Assembly: GCF_019802285.1 (NCBI RefSeq) | Contig: NZ_JAIEUJ010000002.1 | Span: 372,001-436,000 of the forward strand | Origin: Novilysobacter antarcticus | GTDB taxonomy: Bacteria > Pseudomonadota > Gammaproteobacteria > Xanthomonadales > Xanthomonadaceae | Reading direction: 5' to 3' | DNA: 64,000 nt | In this document: positions 38,198 to 45,267 of the stretch, in pieces | How the letters are laid out: each line of letters opens with the position of its first letter | Numbering within the stretch: the first letter of the stretch is position 1 | Program-made: the position numbers and the translations under genes | The notes under the pieces: model-generated | What the model was told of the DNA's origin: nothing | What the model saw: the letters and a program-made list of their open reading frames with translations, nothing else | The model's database searches: none

Positions 38198-38576
38198 CCG
38201 AGGCCGCAGCCCAGAGCAGCCAGCCCAGCATCATCAAGCCACCACCTAAGGGTGCCGGTGCGGTCGGCGTGGCGAAGAAGTGCGCGCCGACGAGGCTCCC
38301 GGAAAACAGCAGCGTGCCGGTCGCCAGCGACAGCAGCGCGGCCAAGCCGGGCATGCCAACGGCGCGCGGCGCGAGCGCGGTGAGCGCAATCCCGTGGCCG
38401 AAGGCAAACCATGCCGCCGACTGCAGGCGCTCCTGGGCGGCCGGGTCCCCGGCATGAACGGCGTAGGCGGCCAAGGCCACCGACGAACCCGCCAACAGCG
38501 CGCCGACACAAGAGAGCACGCGCAAAACGGTGGCGGAATCGGAGCCGGACGAATCGCCAGCGCTTTCTGGCTTCAT
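38166..38576 (-). CDS. DUF423 small integral membrane protein
   Basis: The 136-residue protein has four hydrophobic helices and the DUF423 pattern: GALLAGSSVALAAYAVHAG, ERLQSAAWFAFGHGIALTAL, LFSGSLVGAHFF and PLGGGLMMLGWLLWAAAS. Its function is unknown. The start at 38576 leaves a short Ser/Asp-rich N terminus. It overlaps the 3' end of the M15 peptidase gene, so the two transcripts are complementary there. Confidence 0.8.
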   Translation of the reverse strand: MKPESAGDSSGSDSATVLRVLSCVGALLAGSSVALAAYAVHAGDPAAQERLQSAAWFAFGHGIALTALAPRAVGMPGLAALLSLATGTLLFSGSLVGAHFFATPTAPAPLGGGLMMLGWLLWAAASVRRRRGSGDR

Positions 38577-38631
38577 GGCAGTGATCCCCGAGGCAAAAGG
38601 AGCGCGACGATAGCAGTCGGCTCGCATACAC

Positions 38632-38664
38632 AAAAAAACGCGCCGCGGGTAGCCGCGGCGCGTT
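38632..38664 (-). terminator. Strong intrinsic terminator of the SRPBCC gene
   Basis: AACGCGCCGCGG and CCGCGGCGCGTT form a 12-bp perfect stem with a GTAG loop. On the minus strand it is followed by a run of seven T (38632-38638). It lies 28 bp past the stop of the gene ending at 38692. Confidence 0.85.
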
Positions 38665-38691
38665 TCCAGACTCAGACGTTACAGGAGCCGA

Positions 38692-39861
38692 TCAACGCAG
38701 CATCCAGTACACCCGGAACTCGCCCTTGTCGATGAAGCCGTTCTCGATGCCAGCGTCCCACGCCTCGTACGGGCGGCCGGCGGTCTCCATGCCCTGGGTC
38801 AGGACCCAGGCACGCAGCGCGTCACGCACTTTGGGCAGGTTGGCCATGTGGCCACTGAACGGAACCACGGCCACCTGGGCGGATTCCTCGTAGACGTGCT
38901 CGACCGGGCCTTCCAGCTTGATCGACAACTTGCCAGCCGGAGCGGGCGCCTGGTCGGCGTCGGCGACCTTGTCCGCTTCGGTCTCCTCGACGCTCGTCGC
39001 AGCCGTGTCCTTGGCGTCAGGCTTGGCATCGGCGGCACCGGACTTCTTGCGCACCGGCTGGGCCAGGTCGAAGGAGTAGGTATCGGAGCCAAATTCGTTG
39101 GTGATAACCCGCACCGGGCCGTCAGCTTCGAGGTTGTTGGCCTTCATGACCTTCTCGATCCACTGCATGTTGTTCTTCATGGTGCGCTCGACGACGTCGT
39201 TGTTGCGCTCCACGGCAGTGCTCACCAACAGCAGGTTGGCGGCCGGACGCTCGACGACGCTCGGAGCCTTGGACGGGTCGTCCTTGCTCAGCTCGGTGTA
39301 GTCGAAGTTGGGCACGGCGGCCAGCAGGTTGCTCAGGCGGCCCAGACTCATCTTCATGCTGTCGCCCATCCCGCTGGCGACGTACATGCCGGCGTAACGG
39401 CCGAACAGGTTCATGCCGTAATCCACGTCGTAGGTCTGGGTGATGCGCACGTTGCGCTTCACCGAGCCACGGCCGGTGGGCTCCAGCTTGAAGGTGGAGA
39501 CCTTGTTGGTGCCCGGCTCCTTGTTGGTGATCTCGTAGGTCACGCTCTTGCCGGGAACGCTGTCAACCAGCTTCCAGCTGCCGCTGCCCACCGAACGCTC
39601 CTTGGAGCTGAAGTCGAGCTGCGCGCCAGGGCCGGACTTGGGGCCGGAGATCTTGATGTCCATCGCCGGATCACGCAGCGGCAGGACATTCCATTGCTGG
39701 AAGCGGGCAAAGCTGTTGAGCGTGTCGTAAACGATCGTCATCTTGCGATTGGTTTCCACCGACTGCTCGATGTGCCGGTGCGAGGGCAGCATGAAACCAA
39801 CGATGACGAACAGTGCGGCGACGATCGCCAACGAAATCAACACTTCAATCAGACGGGTCAT
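38692..39861 (-). CDS. SRPBCC-fold membrane-anchored protein with GyrI-like C-terminal part
   Basis: The 389-residue protein has one N-terminal membrane helix (LIEVLISLAIVAALFVIVGF). A polyketide-cyclase/SRPBCC-like domain follows (VYDTLNSFARFQQWNVLPLR, SWKLVDSVPGKSVTYEITNK). Then come a linker rich in Asp, Ala and Lys near residues 275-305 and a final part resembling GyrI-like domains (VAVVPFSGHMANLPKVRDAL, FRVYWMLR). GGAGAG precedes the start. Its role is unknown. A strong terminator follows, so it is probably monocistronic. Confidence 0.7.
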   Translation of the reverse strand: MTRLIEVLISLAIVAALFVIVGFMLPSHRHIEQSVETNRKMTIVYDTLNSFARFQQWNVLPLRDPAMDIKISGPKSGPGAQLDFSSKERSVGSGSWKLVDSVPGKSVTYEITNKEPGTNKVSTFKLEPTGRGSVKRNVRITQTYDVDYGMNLFGRYAGMYVASGMGDSMKMSLGRLSNLLAAVPNFDYTELSKDDPSKAPSVVERPAANLLLVSTAVERNNDVVERTMKNNMQWIEKVMKANNLEADGPVRVITNEFGSDTYSFDLAQPVRKKSGAADAKPDAKDTAATSVEETEADKVADADQAPAPAGKLSIKLEGPVEHVYEESAQVAVVPFSGHMANLPKVRDALRAWVLTQGMETAGRPYEAWDAGIENGFIDKGEFRVYWMLR

Positions 39862-39980
39862 ACAGGTTCTCTCCAGGGCCGGACCCGGAACGGGACGAGG
39901 GCGCAGACCGGCAATCCTAACAAGGAAACGGCTCCGGCCGCAGCCCGCAGGGATGACTTAATCAGGTCTTTAGGCTTCAG

Positions 39981-40646
39981 TCACACCAACTGCAGTTCAA
40001 ATGCCTTCAACACCGCGCGGGTGCGGTCACGCACACCCAGCTTGGACAGGATGTTGGAGACGTGGTTCTTGATAGTGCCCTCGGCCACGCCAAGCGAGTT
40101 GGCGATCTCCTTGTTGGAGAAGCCGCCGGCCATCAGGCGCAGGATCTCGGTTTCGCGTTCGGTCAGCGGATCAGGCTTGTCCAGACTGACAAACTCGTTG
40201 CGCATGTGCTCCAAGCCCGACAACAGGCGCTGGCTCATCGCCGGCTGCACCAGCGAGCCTCCGCCGGCGACCGTCTGGATCGCCCCGACCAGCTGCTCCA
40301 ACGAGACGTCCTTGAGCATGTAGCCCTTGGCGCCCGCCTTGATGCCCGCCAGCACCATCTGGTCATCGTCGAAGGTGGTCAGGATGATCGTGGGCGGCAG
40401 CTCCCCGGTGCCGGCCAGCGCCTGCAGCGCCTCCAGGCCGGACATCACGGGCATGCGCATGTCCATCAGAACCACGTCCGGGCCGATCCTGGGGATCATC
40501 TCCACCGCCTGCCGGCCGTCGCTGGCTTCGGCCACGACCTCAATGCCCTCGGCCAGTGACAGCAACGAGCGCACGCCCTGGCGGACCAGGGTCTGGTCGT
40601 CGACAAGCAGGACCCGGATCGGGCCGTCCGCGCGGGTATTCTTCAT
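39981..40646 (-). CDS. NarL/FixJ-family response regulator (DesR-like)
   Basis: The 221-residue protein has a receiver domain with LLVDDQTLVRQGVRSLL, the phospho-acceptor Asp in VVLMDMRMPVMSGLEAL near residue 60, and the conserved Lys in GYMLKDVSLEQLV. The LuxR-type helix-turn-helix is LTERETEILRLMAGGFSNKE. It starts inside the stop of the kinase gene (ATGA), so output and sensor are co-translated. The 119-bp gap after its stop holds no gene that I can see. Confidence 0.9.
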   Translation of the reverse strand: MKNTRADGPIRVLLVDDQTLVRQGVRSLLSLAEGIEVVAEASDGRQAVEMIPRIGPDVVLMDMRMPVMSGLEALQALAGTGELPPTIILTTFDDDQMVLAGIKAGAKGYMLKDVSLEQLVGAIQTVAGGGSLVQPAMSQRLLSGLEHMRNEFVSLDKPDPLTERETEILRLMAGGFSNKEIANSLGVAEGTIKNHVSNILSKLGVRDRTRAVLKAFELQLV

Positions 40647-41842
40647 GTGCCTGTTCCCTGGTTGGTGGCCGCGGCAGATATTGGCAATGCTACCTGCAGC
40701 CTGAAGCCGGCCTGGGGCCGGGTGTCGATGTCCAACTCACCGGCGAACTCCGACAGTCGCTCACGCATGCCACGCAATCCGTTGCCGATCACCACCCGGT
40801 CGGCGCCGCGACCGTCGTCGCGTGCGTCCATCAGGATACGCCCGCGCTCGCTCCACAGCCGGATCCACAGGTTCTGCGCATTGGCGTGCCGGGCCACATT
40901 GGTGATGATTTCCTGCGTGCAGCGCAGCAGGACCTGCGCGCGCTCGGGGTCATCCAGGCTCAGCGGGCGCTCGATGTCCATATGGATTTCCAGGCCGGGC
41001 ACGTTCTCGGCCAACGGACGCAGGGCGACGCCGACATCGATTGCACCGCCGGTACGCAACTGGCTGACCGCCTCGCGCACGTCCGTCAGCAGCAGACGGG
41101 CCAACGTGTGGGCCTGGTTGACGTGCTCCAGCGCCCTGCCCTCGGTCAGGTGGCCTGCGACCTCCAGATTCAGGCTCAACGCGGTGAGGTGGTGGCCGAG
41201 CAGGTCGTGCAGCTCGCGGGAAATGCGGGTGCGCTCGTTGACCCGCGCGCTTTCGGCCAGAAGGAGCCGGGTCGCCTGCAGCTCGGCGTTCAACCGGCGC
41301 TGCTCTTCGCGTGCCTGCGCCTGTTGCATCGCCACCAGCGCGGTGACGAAGACGAAACTGGAAAAGCCCGCATACAGGAGCGATTGGAGGACGGCGATCA
41401 GTGGCGGGAAGTTCCACGGCGCCCCCACGAACACCGGAATAACGGCCATGTTGCTGGCCACCAGCCACGCAACGCCAACGCGCACGGGCAACAACCACGG
41501 CAGCAGACCGGCCACCACCATCAACAGCACGCTACCCAGTCCGGTGCCGGAGAAGTAGCTCACTCCGATCGCACATCCGGTCAACACCAGCAACAGGAGG
41601 TGATCCACCCAGTTGCGGCGTTGCTGGCCCAGCGACCGGGTGATCCACCAGTACACCCCACCGAAGGTCAGGTAGACCGCCAGCCAGCGCCCGATCACGA
41701 GGTTGAACGCCGGATCGTCCGGCCCGCCCTGCTGCAGTGTCGAGGGGTCGAACACGATCGTCACCAGCCAGAAGCCGAGGATCGCCCAGGTAAACAGTCC
41801 GGCGTAGCGCAACAGTCGGGTATGGTTAAGGCGTCTCAGCAT
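40643..41842 (-). CDS. Sensor histidine kinase, DesK/NarX-type (HisKA_3)
   Basis: The 399-residue inner-membrane kinase has about six hydrophobic segments in residues 10-175. The HisKA_3 box is ISRELHDLLGHHLTALSLNL, with the phospho-acceptor His near residue 211. An HATPase domain follows with IVIGNGLRGMRERLSEFAGE and AGFRLQVALP. The many-helix sensor resembles DesK, which senses membrane state; the signal is unproved. A TAGCAT hexamer lies exactly 6 bases before the ATG on the minus strand. Confidence 0.87.
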   Translation of the reverse strand: MLRRLNHTRLLRYAGLFTWAILGFWLVTIVFDPSTLQQGGPDDPAFNLVIGRWLAVYLTFGGVYWWITRSLGQQRRNWVDHLLLLVLTGCAIGVSYFSGTGLGSVLLMVVAGLLPWLLPVRVGVAWLVASNMAVIPVFVGAPWNFPPLIAVLQSLLYAGFSSFVFVTALVAMQQAQAREEQRRLNAELQATRLLLAESARVNERTRISRELHDLLGHHLTALSLNLEVAGHLTEGRALEHVNQAHTLARLLLTDVREAVSQLRTGGAIDVGVALRPLAENVPGLEIHMDIERPLSLDDPERAQVLLRCTQEIITNVARHANAQNLWIRLWSERGRILMDARDDGRGADRVVIGNGLRGMRERLSEFAGELDIDTRPQAGFRLQVALPISAAATNQGTGT

Positions 41843-41848
41843 TCCCGC

Positions 41849-41854
41849 ATGCTA
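41849..41854 (-). promoter_or_regulatory. Candidate -10 element of the DesK/DesR-type operon
   Basis: Read on the minus strand this is TAGCAT followed by GCGGGA and the ATG at 41842. It has the 6-base geometry shared with hutI, rlmJ and yqgE and suggests a leaderless operon. Confidence 0.45.
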
Positions 41855-41956
41855 CCGGCATCACCCGGCCGACGGGGCCGTCAGAAGTCACGCTAAACAG
41901 GGTTTTGAGCGTGTCGACGTCGCGTCCGAACAGTCGCCCGGGTCCCGGCCGCATGC

Positions 41957-41962
41957 GATAAT
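41957..41962 (+). promoter_or_regulatory. Candidate -10 element of the GNAT-minC operon
   Basis: GATAAT lies about 50 bases before the GNAT start at 42012. This gene has a proper leader with CTGGAG as Shine-Dalgarno, in contrast to the leaderless-type genes nearby. Confidence 0.35.
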
Positions 41963-42011
41963 CGGCCGGCTGAACACTGGCACTGACGCACCAACCTCCT
42001 GGAGTATCGGA

Positions 42012-42617
42012 ATGTCGATCGTCGTCCGCGACGTGCAAGAGCACGAACTGGATTCCGTCCTCGCCCTGAACAACGCTGCCGGTCCGGCCATCCTGCCGCT
42101 GGACGCCGCGCGGCTGCGCTATTTCTTCGAAACCGCGGAGTATTTCCGCGTCGCCGAGCGCGATGGCACCCTCGCCGGCTTCCTGATCGGCATGGGCAGC
42201 CACGCCGATCACGACAGCAGCAACTTCCGCTGGTTCCGCGAGCGTCACCCGAACTTCTTCTATATCGACCGCATCGTCGTGGCCAGCCGCCGCCGTGGCG
42301 GTGGCGTGGGACGCGCGTTCTATGCCGATGCGCAGAGCTACGCCGAGCTGCGCTATCCGCACATCGCCTGCGAGGTGTTCCTGGAAGGCACCAATGACCC
42401 GGTCCTGCTGTTCCATGGCAGCTTCGGCTTCCGCGAGGTCGGCCAGCACGTGATGCCGGGCACCGGGATCCGCGCGGCGATGCTGATGAAGGAGCTGTGC
42501 AGCTACCCGTGGGTCAACGAAACCTACGGACACAACCTGCCCCACGTGCCTTGGGCCGCCGCGCGCGAGTTGCCGGTCCAGCAGCTGTCCGCACGCCCCA
42601 CCGGTACCGGTCATTGA
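42012..42617 (+). CDS. GNAT-family N-acetyltransferase preceding minC
   Basis: The 201-residue GNAT protein shows SIVVRDVQEHELDSVLALNN, FYIDRIVVASRRRGGGVGRA (acetyl-CoA loop) and PVLLFHGSFGFREVGQHVM. The target is unknown. TGGAG 8 bases upstream gives a clear start. Its stop overlaps the proposed minC start as TTGA, so the acetyltransferase and minC are probably translated together. Whether it acts on a Min protein is not known. Confidence 0.8.
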   Translation: MSIVVRDVQEHELDSVLALNNAAGPAILPLDAARLRYFFETAEYFRVAERDGTLAGFLIGMGSHADHDSSNFRWFRERHPNFFYIDRIVVASRRRGGGVGRAFYADAQSYAELRYPHIACEVFLEGTNDPVLLFHGSFGFREVGQHVMPGTGIRAAMLMKELCSYPWVNETYGHNLPHVPWAAARELPVQQLSARPTGTGH

Positions 42618-43387
42618 GTGCGGCATTGGATTACGAGCCGGCGGGTGAGCTGAAGATCGGCCAGGTAGGGATTGCCAACCTGCGCATCCGCAGCCTGGAC
42701 GTCGAGCGCCTAGCCTCCGAGATGAAGGACCGCGTGCAGCGCGCTCCGAACCTGTTCTCGCGCGCGGCTGTGGTGCTCGACTTCGGCGGGCTGTCGCAGA
42801 TGCCCGATGCCGCTACCGCGCGCACGCTCATCGATGGCCTGCGCGGGGCCGGCGTGCTGCCCGTCGCCCTGGCTTACGGCACCACGGAAACCGAGCGCCT
42901 GGCCGAAGCGTTGCAGCTTCCGCTGCTGGCGAAATTCCGTGCCCAGTACGAGCGCGCCGACGCGGCGGCCACCAGCGCGCCCGAGCCGTCGCCCGCTGCG
43001 CGGACGCCGGATCCAACGCCCGCACCAGCACCGCCGCGCGACGACGCCCACGGCCCGGGCTTGCTGCACCTGCCGCTGGTGCGTTCCGGGCAGCAGGTGT
43101 ACGCCGACAATCGCGACCTGACCATATTGACCGGCGTCGGCGCCGGCGCGGAAGTGATCTCCGACGGCTCGGTGCACATCTACGGACCCTTGCGTGGCCG
43201 CGCCCTGGCCGGCGCCAAGGGCAACGAGCACGCGCGCATTTTCTGCCGCGAATTCCATGCCGAGCTGGTCGCCATCGCCGGCCATTACCGGGTTCTGGAA
43301 GACATTCCCGCGGAGTTGCGCGGCAGGCCCGTGCAGGTGTGGCTGCACGAAGGCCAGATCCATCTGGCCGCAATGGACGCCGCATGA
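42614..43387 (+). CDS. minC: Septum site-determining protein MinC
   Basis: MinC, recruited by MinD, blocks FtsZ assembly near the poles. The 257-residue protein has an N-terminal inhibitor domain (LKIGQVGIANLRIRSLDVER, AAVVLDFGGLSQMPDAATAR). A Pro/Ala-rich linker lies near residues 120-145. The C-terminal beta-helix domain binds MinD (SGQQVYADNRDLTILTGVGA, GSVHIYGPLRGRALAGAKGN, AIAGHYRVL). I place the start at TTG 42614, overlapping the previous stop by 4 bases. Another TTG at 42626 is possible, and no ATG fits. Confidence 0.88.
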   Translation: MSAALDYEPAGELKIGQVGIANLRIRSLDVERLASEMKDRVQRAPNLFSRAAVVLDFGGLSQMPDAATARTLIDGLRGAGVLPVALAYGTTETERLAEALQLPLLAKFRAQYERADAAATSAPEPSPAARTPDPTPAPAPPRDDAHGPGLLHLPLVRSGQQVYADNRDLTILTGVGAGAEVISDGSVHIYGPLRGRALAGAKGNEHARIFCREFHAELVAIAGHYRVLEDIPAELRGRPVQVWLHEGQIHLAAMDAA

Positions 43388-43417
43388 CCCGCGAACCGTG
43401 CATGCTGTCCCCCCACG

Positions 43418-43453
43418 CCACGTCACACACCGCCACAGGCGGCAGTGACGTGG
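43418..43453 (+). promoter_or_regulatory. Strong two-part hairpin in the minC-minD spacer
   Basis: CCACGTCAC (43418-43426) pairs with GTGACGTGG (43445-43453), and inside it CCGCC pairs with GGCGG around ACA. It lies 30 bp after minC and 91 bp before minD, with no T-tract. Possible roles are partial termination, mRNA end protection or processing. Confidence 0.5.
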
Positions 43454-43544
43454 GCTGCGCCGCCCCCGCGCGAGCAGTACCAGCCGGCCACCTGCCGGCG
43501 GCGTTTCCCCTTGCGCACCACCCCATCAATTGGAGGATTTGAAC

Positions 43545-44354
43545 TTGGCCGAGATTATCGTTGTCACTTCGGGCAAGGGAGGCGTCGGCAAGACCACGAC
43601 CAGCGCCAGCCTCGCCTGCGGCCTTGCGCGCCGCGGCCACAAGGTCGCGATCATCGATTTCGACGTCGGCCTGCGCAACCTGGACCTGATCATGGGTTGC
43701 GAGCGTCGCGTCGTTTACGACTTCGTAAACGTGGTCAATGGCGAGTCCAGCCTCAAGCAGTCGCTCATCAAGGACAAGCGCTTCGAGAACCTGTTCGTGC
43801 TGGCCGCATCGCAGACCCGCGACAAGGACGCGCTGACCCTGGAAGGCGTGGAGCGCGTGCTCAACGAGCTCGCCGCCGACGGCTTCGACTACATCATCTG
43901 CGACTCCCCGGCCGGTATCGAGAAGGGCGCTTACCTGTCGATGTACTTCGCCGACCAGGCCCTTGTGGTGGTCAACCCGGAAGTCTCCTCGGTGCGCGAT
44001 TCCGACCGCATCCTGGGCCTGCTTGCGTCCAAGACGCGCCGCGCCGAGAAGGGCGAGAGGATCAAGGAGCACCTGCTGCTGACCCGCTACAGCCCCAAGC
44101 GGGTGGAGTCCGGGGAGATGCTGAGCATCACCGACGTGGAGGAGATCCTCGGTCTGAAGACAATCGGCGTGATTCCCGAGTCCAGCGACGTGCTCAACGC
44201 CTCCAACAAGGGCGAGCCGGTGATCCTGGACACCGAGTCCGACGCCGCCCAGGCCTACGACGATGCCGTGGCCCGGCTGCTGGGCGACACCCGCCCGATG
44301 CGTTTCATAAGCCCTGAGAAAAAGGGCTTCTTCAGCAAGATGTTCGGAGGATAG
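43545..44354 (+). CDS. minD: Septum site-determining protein MinD (ATPase)
   Basis: MinD is a membrane-cycling ATPase that recruits MinC and is released by MinE. From TTG 43545 the protein reads (M)[20 protein letters not shown], matching E. coli MinD at its exact N terminus, with the deviant Walker [15 protein letters not shown] lies 7 bases upstream of this TTG. Other motifs are [20 protein letters not shown] and [15 protein letters not shown]. The C-terminal amphipathic membrane-targeting helix ends [12 protein letters not shown]. The length of 269 residues equals the family norm. Confidence 0.95.
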   Translation: MAEIIVVTSGKGGVGKTTTSASLACGLARRGHKVAIIDFDVGLRNLDLIMGCERRVVYDFVNVVNGESSLKQSLIKDKRFENLFVLAASQTRDKDALTLEGVERVLNELAADGFDYIICDSPAGIEKGAYLSMYFADQALVVVNPEVSSVRDSDRILGLLASKTRRAEKGERIKEHLLLTRYSPKRVESGEMLSITDVEEILGLKTIGVIPESSDVLNASNKGEPVILDTESDAAQAYDDAVARLLGDTRPMRFISPEKKGFFSKMFGG

Positions 44355-44356
44355 TC

Positions 44357-44623
44357 ATGGGTCTGTTCGATTTCCTGCTGGTCAAGAAGCAGACCGCTTC
44401 GGTCGCCAAGGACCGGCTGCGGATCATCGTCGCCCACGAGCGCGCTACCCGCGGTGGTCCGGACTACCTGCCGATGCTGCAACGGGAGCTGCTCGAGGTC
44501 ATCCGCAAGTACGTCAACGTGGATGCCGACGCGGTCAAGGTCGACCTGCTCGGCGAGGGCGACGACAAGGTGCTGGATATCTCGGTATCGCTGCCTGAAA
44601 GCGCGGCGGTCGCCAACAGCTGA
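44357..44623 (+). CDS. minE: Cell division topological specificity factor MinE
   Basis: MinE stimulates the MinD ATPase and drives pole-to-pole oscillation. The 88-residue protein starts [20 protein letters not shown] (amphipathic membrane segment). The MinD-contact helix is [20 protein letters not shown] and the dimer domain [20 protein letters not shown]. It lies 2 bp after minD, with GGAGG overlapping the minD end. A hairpin at 44645-44677 follows. Confidence 0.95.
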   Translation: MGLFDFLLVKKQTASVAKDRLRIIVAHERATRGGPDYLPMLQRELLEVIRKYVNVDADAVKVDLLGEGDDKVLDISVSLPESAAVANS

Positions 44624-44644
44624 ACGGTGAGGCCGAATCCTTCC

Positions 44645-44677
44645 ATTCCCGCGACGCCTTCATGGGGTCGCGGGAAT
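44645..44677 (+). terminator. Hairpin after minE
   Basis: ATTCCCGCGAC and GTCGCGGGAAT form an 11-bp perfect stem around an 11-base loop, 21 bp past the minE stop. Only TT follows, so termination may be weak. Confidence 0.5.
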
Positions 44678-44727
44678 TTGCGCGTGGCGCGTCAAACGCA
44701 CCCGCGACAGCGCACGAAACCCGCGGC

Positions 44728-45216
44728 ATGCTAACTCTGTCCGACATCGGATTCGAAGCGCCCGCCCGCCTCCTGGCGGGCTACGGTCTGCGTCTGGTCG
44801 AGGTAGCGGATGGCGAGCCAATCCCGGGCAGCTACTGGGGCGATGCGGAGGCCGGACTGATCGGCGAAACCGTGTATGCCCGCCGCGACACGCCTGTGCA
44901 TTCGCTGCTGCACGAGGCCGGCCACCTGATCGTGCTGCCGCCGGCCGACCGGGCCCTGGTGCATACCGATGCAACCGATTCCATCGAGGAAGAGGACGCG
45001 GTATGCGTGTTGCAGGCGTTGTTGGGCGAGGCGCTGCCCGGCGTGGGCTCGGCGCGCATCCTGGCCGACATGGACGCCTGGGGGTACACATTCCGCCTCG
45101 GATCGGCGGCGGCCTATTTCCACCACGATGCCGACACCGCCTGGCAGTGGCTGGCCGCCCGAGGGCTGGTGGATCCGCTTACGCGCACGCTTGCGCCCCG
45201 CGCGCCCGCGACCTAG
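44728..45216 (+). CDS. Small HExxH zincin-like protein of unknown function
   Basis: The 162-residue protein has no signal peptide. PVHSLLHEAGHLIVLP near residues 51-66 carries the zinc-binding H-E-x-x-H. It is followed after about 20 residues by SIEEEDAVCVLQALLGEALP, whose acidic helix sits where ImmA/IrrE-type peptidases have their third ligand. A cytoplasmic metalloprotease of that general layout is plausible but not proved. ATG 44728 is chosen over 44662 because upstream residues look non-coding. It lies between minE and the M2 peptidase. Confidence 0.6.
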   Translation: MLTLSDIGFEAPARLLAGYGLRLVEVADGEPIPGSYWGDAEAGLIGETVYARRDTPVHSLLHEAGHLIVLPPADRALVHTDATDSIEEEDAVCVLQALLGEALPGVGSARILADMDAWGYTFRLGSAAAYFHHDADTAWQWLAARGLVDPLTRTLAPRAPAT

Positions 45217-45267
45217 CCTTCCGGGATTGGCGTCATCGCGGCGCTCCGACCCCAGAGGTGAGATTCG

